Positions 16,001-25,643 of a stretch of 45,285 nt of DNA are shown here, piece by piece; positions within the stretch are counted from its first letter, which is position 1, and each line of letters starts with the position of its first letter. Made by a program: the position numbers and the translations under genes. A model generated the notes under the pieces. It worked only from the letters and a program-made list of their open reading frames with translations. It was not told the DNA's origin and made no database searches. The DNA is from Metabacillus bambusae (GTDB lineage: Bacteria; Bacillota; Bacilli; Bacillales; Bacillaceae): assembly GCF_017497975.1 (NCBI RefSeq), contig NZ_JAGDEL010000037.1, positions 1-45,285 on the forward strand, in the 5' to 3' direction.

Positions 16001-18031
16001 TTAATAATGATTTATGTTAAAACGAATCGAGAAAATTGTTCCCTTGTTTCCAGTTTCGATATCAATGTCAGCATGGTGACGTTCCGCTACACTATAGCAG
16101 ATAGCTAGCCCCAATCCAGTTCCCTTCTCCTTCGTAGTAAAGAAAGGTGTTCCGATTTTCTCTAGCACCTCAGGGCTGATACCTGCTCCTTGATCTTTTA
16201 TTTCCAAAATGACTGCTTGTTCTTCTACATACGTTTTTATCGTAAGTTTCCCACCTGATGACATTGCATCAAGCCCATTTAGTGCAATATTTAAAATAAG
16301 CTGACGAATCTCCTTTTGGTCAAGGTAAATATCAGGGCATTTACCTAAATCAAGAAATATATGCTTACTTGAACGCAATGCTTCTGCTTGGATCAATGGT
16401 GATAAAGCTTCAATGATGTTATTTAAATTATGCTTCATCTTAACGCTAACCTTATTCTTAGCTAAATTAAGGAATTCGGTAATGATTGAGTTCGCTCTAT
16501 TTAATTCTTCTAGCATTAAATCAACAATTTCTACAGGTAAATTATCACGGTCATTCCTAGTAACTTGTAAAAAACCGTGAACCGTTGTCATAGGATTTCG
16601 AATTTCATGGGCAATTCCTGCTGCCATCTCACCAATTAAATTCAAACGATCTAATCGATACATTTCCTTCTCCAAATGAACCCTTTCCGTAATATCTGTC
16701 AAAACAATAAGGGTGCATGGCTCTGGGTGAATGTCTATCATTTCTGTTGACAATAATCCTGCCCGAATCTCACCATTTTTCGTTTTGTAGCTAATTTTCT
16801 TATTACGAATGGTCTGGTTGAGATCGATATAGCTGCCATCTGATTCATCGGTGAAATGTTGTATATTAATACTTTTGTTTACCAACTCATCATAACTGTA
16901 TCCTATAATGTTCACCCAGCTTGTATTTATGTCAATAAACATTCTATCTTTAAGTGAAAAAATCGCCATTAAACAAGGACTAGATTCAAAGATTTTTCTA
17001 AACCTTTCTTGAGAAAGATATAGATGATCCGCTATCTTATTTCGTTCTTCTATCTCTTTTTGAAGCTTCTCGTTAGCCTTTAAAAGCTCAAAGGTTCGTT
17101 CTTCGACTATATGCTCCATATTATGTAGCTTTTGCTTTTTAACTTCCTCTATTTGCTTTCTTTCGGTGACATCACGAATTGTACAAACAAAAATCTGTTG
17201 ATCTTCTACTGTCGTTTCTCCAATTTGAATATCGGCAGGAAAGTAACTTTCATCCTTTCGCAATGAAACTGACTCAATCACCTTTCCTACAGCTTTTTTT
17301 ATGGAGGAAAAGATAGAGAATGTTGATTTATTTTCATTGTCATCCTTCATCTTTAGAAATAGCATCACAATATGTTTACCGATTATTTCCTCAGCTTCAT
17401 AGCCGAACATGGTTTTTACAGCTGGGTTAACCGATAAAATAAAGCCTTGTTCATCAAAGGTCACAATGGTGTCCATTAAGGTTTCACCAATAACCTTTGC
17501 TAATGCTTCCGTGCGACGTAAATTCAAAGTTGTTCGATCAAGTTTTTTATTAACTTCATTAAGTTCGACATTACGTTCTAAGTCACTTTGAATAATATTC
17601 TCCTCATGCTTTTGGTGAATTTTCACAAATTGTTCAATTTTCTGTTTAAGCGTTTCTGGATGAAATGGCTTAAAAATATAATCAATCGCACCTACAGAAT
17701 AGCCTTGATGAACATTTTCCATATCTTGACTAATCGCCGTTATAAAAATAATCGGGATATGTCTGGTTTTTTCTCTAGCTTTAATAAGTTTAGCTGTTTC
17801 AAAACCATTTAGCCCAGGCATTTGTACGTCAAGTAAAATAACAGCAAAATCATGTTTAAGCATACACTTTAAAGCGTCTTTTCCTGAGTTGGCACTGACT
17901 AAGTGATAGTTTGGAGATATGAGTACAGCTTCCAATGCTAATAGATTTTCTGGATGATCATCCACCATTAAAATATTAACCTTTTTTGCAGGTGTATTAT
18001 TTAATTTTGCGATAGAGTTTTTCCGATGCAT
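16001..18031 (-). CDS. Receiver-PAS-PAS histidine kinase
   Basis: A soluble signalling protein of 676 residues from the preferred start. Order: receiver domain (about 20-130; NILMVDDHPEN, phospho-acceptor Asp in LLDVQMPG), coiled coil, PAS (about 180-290), coiled coil, PAS (about 345-450), a HisKA domain with GIAHEIRNPMTTVHGFLQ, and an HATPase with NALNGLDAM-type and GTGLGLAIC motifs. The kinase half resembles Bacillus sporulation-type kinases. Start: ATG 18031 has CGGAGA 6 nt upstream, while the ATG at 18055 has no RBS at proper distance. The gene overlaps the end of cheR by 35 bases. It is probably phosphorylated by the upstream hybrid kinase and passes the signal to an unlinked regulator. 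Confidence 0.85.
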   Translation of the reverse strand: MHRKNSIAKLNNTPAKKVNILMVDDHPENLLALEAVLISPNYHLVSANSGKDALKCMLKHDFAVILLDVQMPGLNGFETAKLIKAREKTRHIPIIFITAISQDMENVHQGYSVGAIDYIFKPFHPETLKQKIEQFVKIHQKHEENIIQSDLERNVELNEVNKKLDRTTLNLRRTEALAKVIGETLMDTIVTFDEQGFILSVNPAVKTMFGYEAEEIIGKHIVMLFLKMKDDNENKSTFSIFSSIKKAVGKVIESVSLRKDESYFPADIQIGETTVEDQQIFVCTIRDVTERKQIEEVKKQKLHNMEHIVEERTFELLKANEKLQKEIEERNKIADHLYLSQERFRKIFESSPCLMAIFSLKDRMFIDINTSWVNIIGYSYDELVNKSINIQHFTDESDGSYIDLNQTIRNKKISYKTKNGEIRAGLLSTEMIDIHPEPCTLIVLTDITERVHLEKEMYRLDRLNLIGEMAAGIAHEIRNPMTTVHGFLQVTRNDRDNLPVEIVDLMLEELNRANSIITEFLNLAKNKVSVKMKHNLNNIIEALSPLIQAEALRSSKHIFLDLGKCPDIYLDQKEIRQLILNIALNGLDAMSSGGKLTIKTYVEEQAVILEIKDQGAGISPEVLEKIGTPFFTTKEKGTGLGLAICYSVAERHHADIDIETGNKGTIFSIRFNINHY

Positions 18032-18857
18032 CAAATTCTCCGTAACAGTTTTCATAACTTGTAAACTTTATCCCCTCTCTTTTACCTAGTCCAAGAAAAC
18101 CAGATAAGCTTAGGCTATCGTAAAATAGCTTATGGACATCATTTTGAAGACACTTATTAAAATAGATTAGGACATTGCGACAAATAATAATATCAAACTC
18201 GTTAAATGAATGATCTGTTACTAAATTATGCTGTGCAAATACAACATTTTTTTGAAGAAAGGGATGAAAAAATACCTTATCATCCACTGCCTTATAATAT
18301 TCTGAAAAGGACCTATTCCCGCCTGCTTCAAAATAATTTTTGGTATAACGTTGCATTCCATCTAATGGAAACGTACCTTTCTTTGCCTTTTCTAAAATAC
18401 TTGCATTTATATCAGTGGCAAAAATTCTCGTTTTTTCGTAAATCCCTTCTTCATGCAAAAGAATAGCCATTGAATAAACTTCCTCTCCAGAAGAGCAGCC
18501 AACATGCCAAATACGGATATCTGGAAAGTCTTTTACTAATGGGATAACTTTTGTCCGAAAAGATTTAAAAAATTCGGGATCTCGGAACATCTCGGTAACG
18601 TTTATTGAAAAATCAGAAATTAGGCTTTCCATAACGATAGGCTCGCGTAAAACCTTTTCCTGTAAAGCAGATATACTAGTTAAATTCTCCTTATTAACAC
18701 GATGACAGATTCTTCGTTGAATGAAAGGAGTAGCATAATTTCTAAAGTCATATCCATAGTAGCGAAAAACGGCCTCTAGAAGTAAATCTATTTCAATTTT
18801 CTCAACCTCTTCTACTTCTGCTTTATTATGATTGTGTATTTTAAATTCGTTTGTAAT
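17997..18857 (-). CDS. cheR: CheR-type protein methyltransferase with a probable ATT start codon
   Basis: SAM-dependent glutamate methyltransferase of the chemotaxis CheR family. The reading frame is open from the preceding stop codon. It encodes the CheR N-terminal domain (IDLLLEAVFRYYGYDFRNY, RRICHRV) and the catalytic domain with SINVTEMFRDPEFF, WHVGCSSGEEVYSMA and FDIIICRNVLIYF. No ATG, GTG or TTG lies in frame before codon 76, which is inside the conserved domain. ATT at 18857 sits 6 nt after a perfect AAGGAGGGG and gives a full-length 286-residue protein. The gene begins 3 bases after the hybrid-kinase stop. No CheB partner is visible. Confidence 0.8.
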   Translation of the reverse strand: MTNEFKIHNHNKAEVEEVEKIEIDLLLEAVFRYYGYDFRNYATPFIQRRICHRVNKENLTSISALQEKVLREPIVMESLISDFSINVTEMFRDPEFFKSFRTKVIPLVKDFPDIRIWHVGCSSGEEVYSMAILLHEEGIYEKTRIFATDINASILEKAKKGTFPLDGMQRYTKNYFEAGGNRSFSEYYKAVDDKVFFHPFLQKNVVFAQHNLVTDHSFNEFDIIICRNVLIYFNKCLQNDVHKLFYDSLSLSGFLGLGKREGIKFTSYENCYGEFDASEKLYRKIK

Positions 18858-18860
18858 TTT

Positions 18861-21620
18861 CTACCCCTCCTTACTATACAACCATACTTGCATGAGAGAG
18901 AATAACTGATCTAAATTAATCGGCTTACTAATATAGTCTGTTGCACCAGCATTTAGGCATTCTTCTCGACTATGCTTCATTGCTTTTGCTGTAAGAGCTA
19001 TGATTGGAATTGTTTCAAATTCTGGGATTTTGCGAATTCTTCTCATTGCTTCAAACCCATCTATCTCAGGCATCATAATGTCCATTAGGACCAAATCGGT
19101 ATCAGGATTGGCCTGCAGCACATCAATGCCTTCACGACCATTTTCTGCAACAATAATATCCATTTCATACTTCTCAAGGGCAATTGTTAAGGCATAAACA
19201 TTTCGAATATCATCATCAACGATAAGAATTTTCTTATCTTTTAACAAAGACTTGCCATGTTGCTTCATCGTAACTTCTGCATTAACTTTGGTAGCTAAGT
19301 TTAGTTGATAATTCTCAATTTCAAGTCCTACTGCTGCTTCTTTTAAAGTAACTTCCTCATCAATTTTGCCGCTTTGTTCGAAGTGGGGCAAATATAATGT
19401 AAAGGTACTTCCTGTTCCTTTCTTACTCGTTACCTCTATAAACCCACCTAATAATTGAGCGTATTCTCTACTAATAGAGAGACCTAATCCAGTACCACCA
19501 TATTGACGACTTGTCGTTCCATCTGCCTGCTTAAAGGCATCGAATATTGTTTCTTGTTTATCATTATCTATACCAATTCCTGTATCGATAACAGAGAAGG
19601 CTAGCATAGGTTTCACCTGTTTATCTCCCTCTAATAGGTGTTTTCCATTGCCTTCTTTTACTACTTTATTAATAACTAGGGACACACTTCCACTTTCAGT
19701 AAATTTAAAGGCATTTGAAAGGAGATTTTTTAACACTTGCTGTAACCGTTGTTCATCTGTATAGAAACTCTCTGGCAAACCTGCCTCCAATTCAACAGAA
19801 AACTGAACATTTTTTTGACGAGCAATTGGAGTGAATTGACTAGTAATAAAATCTCTCACATTTTGAAACTCTACTTCTTTAGGGATAACCTCTAATTTAC
19901 CTGACTCCACTTTCGCCAAATCTAATATATCGTTTATTAAATGGAGCAAATCATTTCCAGAGGAGTAAATCGTACGGATATATTCTTCTTGTTTTGCTGT
20001 AAGATTGCCTTGTCCATTCTCAGAGAGGATTTGCGCCAATATTAATAAACTATTAAGTGGTGTTCTAAGCTCATGGGACATATTTGCTAGAAACTCAGAT
20101 TTATATTGAGAGCTTAGCTCTAGTTGCTGAGCTTTTTCTTCAAGTGCCTCTCTCACCTTTTCTACCTCTTTTTTCTTTTGTTCTGAGGTCTCATATTGCT
20201 CTTCTAGTTTTTCGTTTGTTGTCCTTAATTCCTCTTGCTGCAGCTGTAACTCTTCAGATTGTGCTTGAAGTTCTTCCGTTAAAGCTTGGGACTCTTGTAA
20301 TAATCTTTCTGCCTTCATACGGTTTGAAATACTATTGATTGTAATACCAATATTGCTATTCACTTCCTCAAGAAGCTTTACTTGAGAAGGATTAAATGGT
20401 TCAAAGGATGCAATTTCAATTACTGCAAGTACATCATCTTCGAATTGAACAGGTAAAATAATGATATTTTTTGGTGAGCCTACTCCCATACCTGAACGGA
20501 CTTTTATGTAATTATCAGGGATCTGGTTAAGTAAGATTGGACGTTTTTCAGCCGCACATTGCCCAATTAGTCCTTCTCCAATTCTAAAACGCTCAAATTC
20601 TTTATTTTCATCAGAAAAGGCATATGCTGATAGCTTCTTTAAATATTGCTCACTCTCTTCGACTTCCTTTATATAGAAAACTCCGAAACTAGCACCCACC
20701 ATCGGGACAAGCTTAGCAATTAACAATTCCGCTAGCATTTGAATATTTTCAACTTCTGGATACATTGTCGCTATTTCAGCAATCTTTGTTTTTAGCCAGC
20801 TATGTTCTTCTGCTTGGTCTATTAATTGCTTCTCAAGCTTGCTATGCTCTTCTAGTGCCTTTGCCATTTTGTTAAACGCGATAGCGATTTCACCTATTTC
20901 ATCTTTAGAAAAAATCTCAATTCGTGGCAACCGACCGAAATCACTAGTAGAAACACGTTTCATGACCGATGTTACATTGTTAAGATTTTTTGTCATACGA
21001 CTAATAATCCATATTGTGAATCCAATTCCAATAGTCAAGGAAATGGCTAAATATATATAAATAATGGTGACCGCCCAATTGTAGGTTTCTCTCGACCTTA
21101 GGAGCTCATTTTTCATTTCTTGTTCCTGTAAGCCATGGAGAAGGTCTGCAATTTGCAGCATTCTTTGTCTAGTAAGCTCAGCTTCATTCCACAGTGAAGG
21201 TTGAATATCAACTTCACTATCTATATTTTGAGTTGTCATGACTTGTTGTGCCATATTTTGATAGGACTTATGCAATGTTTTAAACTTAGCAATTAGTTCC
21301 TGAGACTTTTCTTGAGTGTCCTTCTTTTCAAGTGACTCAATTGCCAACTGCATATTTATATGCGACTCTTCCCATGCATTTGTTGCAGCTTGCTTGTTTT
21401 CAGCTGATTGATTACTCGTAATCTCTCTTAATTCCCTACCAATATTAGAGGTCTCGTACTTAATATCAGAGGCCATATCAATTCTGTCATACAATTCATT
21501 AACAACCACTTGCATATTCACTGTTGATTGTTGAAGCAAATTCATTAAAATGACAACGATAATTGAAATTAATAAAAGTAATGATCCTATGCTCGCATAG
21601 AGCTTTGTTTTAAATTTCAT
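18861..21620 (-). CDS. Membrane-bound hybrid histidine kinase (HAMP-GAF-HisKA-HATPase-REC)
   Basis: The protein is 919 residues: transmembrane helix 1 (about 8-28), an extracellular helical sensor of about 155 residues, transmembrane helix 2 (about 182-206), HAMP (about 207-260), GAF (about 285-430), a long glutamine/glutamate-rich coiled coil (about 440-505), HisKA with the phosphorylatable His in SEFLANMSHELRTPLNS, HATPase with GTGLGLSIS, and a C-terminal receiver with LVLMDIMMPEIDGFEAM. It is the first gene of the signalling cluster; CheR, a receiver-PAS kinase and a sugar-binding protein follow. Two TGTCGAA (Spo0A-box core) sites lie upstream. Probable role: sensing an extracellular ligand and feeding a multistep phosphorelay. 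Confidence 0.87.
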   Translation of the reverse strand: MKFKTKLYASIGSLLLLISIIVVILMNLLQQSTVNMQVVVNELYDRIDMASDIKYETSNIGRELREITSNQSAENKQAATNAWEESHINMQLAIESLEKKDTQEKSQELIAKFKTLHKSYQNMAQQVMTTQNIDSEVDIQPSLWNEAELTRQRMLQIADLLHGLQEQEMKNELLRSRETYNWAVTIIYIYLAISLTIGIGFTIWIISRMTKNLNNVTSVMKRVSTSDFGRLPRIEIFSKDEIGEIAIAFNKMAKALEEHSKLEKQLIDQAEEHSWLKTKIAEIATMYPEVENIQMLAELLIAKLVPMVGASFGVFYIKEVEESEQYLKKLSAYAFSDENKEFERFRIGEGLIGQCAAEKRPILLNQIPDNYIKVRSGMGVGSPKNIIILPVQFEDDVLAVIEIASFEPFNPSQVKLLEEVNSNIGITINSISNRMKAERLLQESQALTEELQAQSEELQLQQEELRTTNEKLEEQYETSEQKKKEVEKVREALEEKAQQLELSSQYKSEFLANMSHELRTPLNSLLILAQILSENGQGNLTAKQEEYIRTIYSSGNDLLHLINDILDLAKVESGKLEVIPKEVEFQNVRDFITSQFTPIARQKNVQFSVELEAGLPESFYTDEQRLQQVLKNLLSNAFKFTESGSVSLVINKVVKEGNGKHLLEGDKQVKPMLAFSVIDTGIGIDNDKQETIFDAFKQADGTTSRQYGGTGLGLSISREYAQLLGGFIEVTSKKGTGSTFTLYLPHFEQSGKIDEEVTLKEAAVGLEIENYQLNLATKVNAEVTMKQHGKSLLKDKKILIVDDDIRNVYALTIALEKYEMDIIVAENGREGIDVLQANPDTDLVLMDIMMPEIDGFEAMRRIRKIPEFETIPIIALTAKAMKHSREECLNAGATDYISKPINLDQLFSLMQVWLYSKEG

Positions 21621-22037
21621 ATGACCTCCGTCTTTACCTATCAGTTTTGTTTCAATACTTATTCGATTTATATAAAATTTTAATATTCAAATTAATATTT
21701 TTCTTATAATAATACTTTAAAGTGCTGTGCCTGTCACCACCCGTATTTTGTAGATAACTGTCGAATTTTTTTCTGTAAATTTTTGAAATTATTCCTATTT
21801 CTTATTTAATTTTAAAATAAAAAATGCCTCTCCAAATGGAAAGGCTTTGTATTACTGGTTCCAGTACTATTTAAAAAGTGGCTGCAAATGCTCGAAATTT
21901 GTAGATACCTGTCGAAATATTAGGGGTTATAAAGAATGAATTCATTAGCTGAACAACTAATTCGATTGATCGATCCTTCTAATCAAATTTGAAAGGGCTT
22001 TTGAACTCTCCTGTTCATTATTTTATGATAACCTATA
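21621..22037. promoter_or_regulatory. Intergenic region with duplicated TGTCGAA motifs
   Basis: No gene was seen in these 417 bases. The near-repeat TTTGTAGATAnCTGTCGAA occurs at about 21748-21765 and 21898-21916; TGTCGAA is the core of the Spo0A box. A GCCTCTCC/GGAAAGGC hairpin (about 21825-21846) and a TACTGGTTCCAGTA palindrome (about 21856-21869) lie between them. GTGCCTGTCAC near 21726 resembles a motif also found at 28799. Confidence 0.45.
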
Positions 22038-23369
22038 CTATTTTACCCTTCTAGCAGCTTGTTGAATCGGATCCCATACGCCATTATATGGTGGGGCATA
22101 AGCCAAATCTAAGTCAAGCAATTGGTCGGTAGTCATTGAGTTAAATAGAGCAGTTGCTAACACATCAATGCGTTTATCTACTCCATTCCCACCAATAATT
22201 TGTCCACCTAGAATCTTATAAGTTTCTTTATGATAAATTAATTTTAAGGTCAACTTTTTATTATTTGGATAATAGCCAGCAATATCAGAAGATTGAATTG
22301 TTACTGATTGACAAGGGATGTTTAACAGCTTTGCCTCCGTTTCTGACAAGCCTGTCCGACCAAGTGTTAAATTGAAAAATTTAATAATCGACGTTCCTAC
22401 TACACCTTTAAATGTTTTATGAATATTGACTATGTTTAATCCAGCTATCTGACCCTGTTTATTTGCGTGTGTACCTAAAGGAATATGATCATCCTTTTCT
22501 TTAATACGATGATATTGTGTTGCACAATCTCCAGCAGCATAAATATCTTTTATACTTGTTTGCATATAGGCATTTACTTGAATAGCACCATTTACATTTT
22601 TTATGATTCCAGTACCTTCTAAAAAAGTAGTATTTGGTCTAACTCCAATAGCAATCAGTACAAGGTCTGTTTCATACTCTCCTTTGTCGGTTTTAATAAA
22701 TTCAACATGGTCATTCCCAGCGAATGCTTCAACAGATTCCCCCATTTTGAGAATAATGTTTTGTTTCTCAGCTTCTCCATGGATAAGCTTAGCCATATCA
22801 TGATCAAAAATTTTTGCTAATTGCTCATTCCTTTCAATCATTGTCACCTTTTTACCTAATTCCGCAAAACTCTCAGCCATTTCGAGACCTATGTATCCAC
22901 CACCAATAACCGTAACGTTCTTAATGTCTCTCTGCATATAATCGATTATTTTCTTTGCATCAGGGATGGTCTTCAACGAGAAAATACCCGAAAGACTAGC
23001 CCCCTCCCAATCCGGGACCACCGGACTTACTCCAGTAGCAATAAGAAGACGGTCATAAGACAAGCTAAATGATTGTCCATTTGAATGATCTAACCCACTC
23101 ACCATTTTATTTTCCGAATCAACCTGAAGCACCTCATGAAAAATACGTGCATCGATTCCGTATTTGTCACGAAAAGTCTCTTGCGTACGGGCAATGAGCC
23201 TTTCAGTTGAATCAATCTTCCCACTGATCACATAAGGAAGACCACATTGTCCATAGGAATATACTCCACCTTTTTCAAGAACTGTAATTTCGTGTCCTTT
23301 GCTATTCCGTACAATTTGCATAGCAGCACTCATTCCTGCTGCATCACCGCCGATAATTAAAATTTTCAT
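22038..23369 (-). CDS. cdr: CoA-disulfide reductase-like pyridine nucleotide-disulfide oxidoreductase
   Basis: A 443-residue FAD/NAD(P)H flavoprotein. N-terminal FAD motif [14 protein letters not shown]; a single redox-active cysteine in [11 protein letters not shown] near residue 43; NAD(P)H motif [18 protein letters not shown] motif [11 protein letters not shown]-terminal dimerisation domain with [14 protein letters not shown]. The single cysteine and this C terminus fit CoA-disulfide reductase, which maintains the CoA thiol pool in low-GC bacteria lacking glutathione; NADH oxidase or peroxidase are the alternatives. ATG 23369 is preferred, with GGAGGG 6 nt upstream. The longer frame to 23504 is not conserved and is probably leader sequence. 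Confidence 0.78.
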   Translation of the reverse strand: MKILIIGGDAAGMSAAMQIVRNSKGHEITVLEKGGVYSYGQCGLPYVISGKIDSTERLIARTQETFRDKYGIDARIFHEVLQVDSENKMVSGLDHSNGQSFSLSYDRLLIATGVSPVVPDWEGASLSGIFSLKTIPDAKKIIDYMQRDIKNVTVIGGGYIGLEMAESFAELGKKVTMIERNEQLAKIFDHDMAKLIHGEAEKQNIILKMGESVEAFAGNDHVEFIKTDKGEYETDLVLIAIGVRPNTTFLEGTGIIKNVNGAIQVNAYMQTSIKDIYAAGDCATQYHRIKEKDDHIPLGTHANKQGQIAGLNIVNIHKTFKGVVGTSIIKFFNLTLGRTGLSETEAKLLNIPCQSVTIQSSDIAGYYPNNKKLTLKLIYHKETYKILGGQIIGGNGVDKRIDVLATALFNSMTTDQLLDLDLAYAPPYNGVWDPIQQAARRVK

Positions 23370-23565
23370 CTGCAACCCTCCTATCACTATTTTCCATTTA
23401 AAATGGTTTTTTAAACATAGAAAAGTGCCTCTTCCTCTTTTGCCGATAAGGTTTAAGACACTATTTTTGGGGCGGAGAATATGCAAAACACACTCCCCTG
23501 TCACTCATTAAAGCTATTTTTTATTTACTTTCATTTTCCAACTATAAGATTGACTAGCCAATACA

Positions 23566-23596
23566 TAAAAGCAGAAACCTAAATTGGCTCTGCTTA
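23566..23596 (-). terminator. Probable terminator of the AAA ATPase transcript
   Basis: On the minus strand AAGCAGA pairs with TCTGCTT across a 12-nt loop and is followed by TTTATG. It lies about 90 bases after the AAA gene, in the 318-base gap before cdr; no gene was seen in that gap. Confidence 0.5.
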
Positions 23597-23687
23597 ATCT
23601 TTAAAACTATTTGGCTAATAGAGTCATCTTTACTTGATACTAACTTTACACCCTAAATATTTTCTGTCTTTATCTAGAAGAAACTCC

Positions 23688-25370
23688 TTAAAAATCTATC
23701 GTTCTACCACCACGATTAAAACGAACATCTTCACCAATATCATTGCTTTCAGAACCCGGACCTATTGTTATAGCCACACTGTCCTTTGCGTAGTCTTCAC
23801 GGTCTTCCTGTGGAGTCGCAGTCACAGCACGAACATTTGCCCAATCTCTAACGCTTCTTATCTGTTCTGCTTGGGTTACAGATAATGGAACTGTGTTAAT
23901 TATTGCCTTTTCAAAATCGTCCAAACGAATAGAACGACTTTCTGCATATGCTTCAAACAGGCCATCAATCACAAGCTGTTCGATCTCTGCCCCAACAAAT
24001 CCTTCACATTTTGCAGCTAAGTTTTCTAATACTTCTTCAGTTAACTGGAACCCACCAACCACTTCAGGATCCTTTAGACGTTTTTTAATATGAACCTTTA
24101 ATATTTCTTTTCTTTCACGTTTTGTTGGTAGATCAACAAAGAAGATTTCATCAAAACGCCCTTTTCGCATTAGCTCAGGTGGTAATCCTGAAATATTATT
24201 TGCCGTTGCAATAACAAATACAGGACTTGTTTTTTCTTGCATCCATGTTAAAAATTGGCCGAAAATACGCGAGGATGTTCCACTATCCCCACCATTTGAA
24301 ATGCCACTAAACCCTTTTTCAATTTCATCAATCCATAAAATAGAAGGAGAAATAGCTTCAGCTGTTTTAATAGCTTTTCTCATGTTTTCTTCACTACTAC
24401 CAACAATACCGCTAAAAATTTTTCCCATATCCAATCGTAAAAGTGGTAGTTGCCACATTGAGCTAATAGATTTACTTATCATACTTTTCCCACACCCAGG
24501 AACACCAGTAATAAGTACCCCTTTTGGTGCAGGTAAGCCATATTTTCTTGCTGAGTCAAGCCACGAGTTATTTCTCTTAGCAAGCCAACGCTTTAGGTTC
24601 TCTAAACCACCGACATCTTCCATCTTTAACTCACTAGTAATAAATTCTAGAATTCCAGTTTTTTTAATAATTTGCTCTTTTTCTTCTAAAATAACATCTA
24701 CGTCATGAATATCCAGTCGACCATCCTCAACCATTGCACGTGCAAATGCATTTTCCGCTTCTGATAGTGTTAACCCCATCGCAGCTTTCGCAAGACGTTC
24801 TTTTTCTTCACCAGTTAAAGAAATCTGGATTCGACCACTTTGTTCATTTACATTAATCATTTCATCGAGCACAGATCTTATTTCATCAAACGTGGGTAAA
24901 TCAAAATCAACGATTGTAATATCCTTTTGTAAGTCCCCTGGTAAGTTTAAAAACGGTGATGTAAAAATAATATTTTTCGGATTTCGACTTTGTTTAATAT
25001 TGATTAACATATCTCGTAATTTACGAATGACTTGAAAATCAGGTAGTTTCCCTTGACCACCAAAATACACATGGAAATCCTGTAACACAACAATACACGG
25101 TTTATCGTATTTTTCAATAAACTCTAACGCTTTTAATGGTGCCTTACATTCATCCTTTGAACTGCCTTGTCCATCAATAATACCTGTTGTCATTCTCCAT
25201 GTTAAAACTTCTCTGGGAGTTTTAATTAATTCCACATCCTGGGCAACAGAGCGTATAACCGATAATACACGGTCCTCTTCCCAAGTTTGGATATATAAAA
25301 AAGGGAAGCGTGCTTTCAATAAATTTGCTAATAACGTTTTTGCTTTTTTTTGAGTTCCAGTTGCAATCAT
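23688..25370 (-). CDS. Ycf46-like AAA ATPase
   Basis: The protein is 560 residues with a degenerate N-terminal AAA-like domain (about 15-200, starting LLKARFPFLYIQTWEEDR, no Walker A) and a full AAA domain (about 255-500). Walker A is GVPGCGKS at 289-296, Walker B ILWIDEIEK at 345-351 (D348, E349), sensor 1 lies in ATANN, and arginine residues are in RKGRFDE. This layout matches Ycf46, an uncharacterised AAA protein of cyanobacteria and red-algal plastids. The disordered C-terminal 50 residues end RFNRGGRTIDF; the membrane helix-hairpin-helix protein two genes away ends in a related GRIVDF, a possible shared docking tail. It is the last gene of a minus-strand set. It probably remodels or loads a partner protein from this operon. 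Confidence 0.8.
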   Translation of the reverse strand: MIATGTQKKAKTLLANLLKARFPFLYIQTWEEDRVLSVIRSVAQDVELIKTPREVLTWRMTTGIIDGQGSSKDECKAPLKALEFIEKYDKPCIVVLQDFHVYFGGQGKLPDFQVIRKLRDMLINIKQSRNPKNIIFTSPFLNLPGDLQKDITIVDFDLPTFDEIRSVLDEMINVNEQSGRIQISLTGEEKERLAKAAMGLTLSEAENAFARAMVEDGRLDIHDVDVILEEKEQIIKKTGILEFITSELKMEDVGGLENLKRWLAKRNNSWLDSARKYGLPAPKGVLITGVPGCGKSMISKSISSMWQLPLLRLDMGKIFSGIVGSSEENMRKAIKTAEAISPSILWIDEIEKGFSGISNGGDSGTSSRIFGQFLTWMQEKTSPVFVIATANNISGLPPELMRKGRFDEIFFVDLPTKRERKEILKVHIKKRLKDPEVVGGFQLTEEVLENLAAKCEGFVGAEIEQLVIDGLFEAYAESRSIRLDDFEKAIINTVPLSVTQAEQIRSVRDWANVRAVTATPQEDREDYAKDSVAITIGPGSESNDIGEDVRFNRGGRTIDF

Positions 25371-25643
25371 ACTTTTCTTCCTTTGCTACGTATTTTTCAA
25401 CTTTTATAAAAGGAAAGAAGGCCCCTATAAGAATCTAAATATAATTAATTCTATATTTCCTCTGAACCAAAATACTTTTCATCATAATAATAAATCCCAA
25501 AAAAATCCAATAGTCATTATTGACAAGCATCCTAAAAAGTTCATATCAAGTTTTGCACATATAATTAAAAGGATAAGCCCTCCTACTACTATTAGATATA
25601 CTATATTTTCTCCATTCTCATGCTGGTTAATCCCAGTTTTGCA

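Noticed and set aside
23370-23504. 45-residue N-terminal extension of the CoA-disulfide reductase
   Set aside because: The FAD motif starts at the internal ATG, which has GGAGGG at good spacing; the extension resembles no family member.
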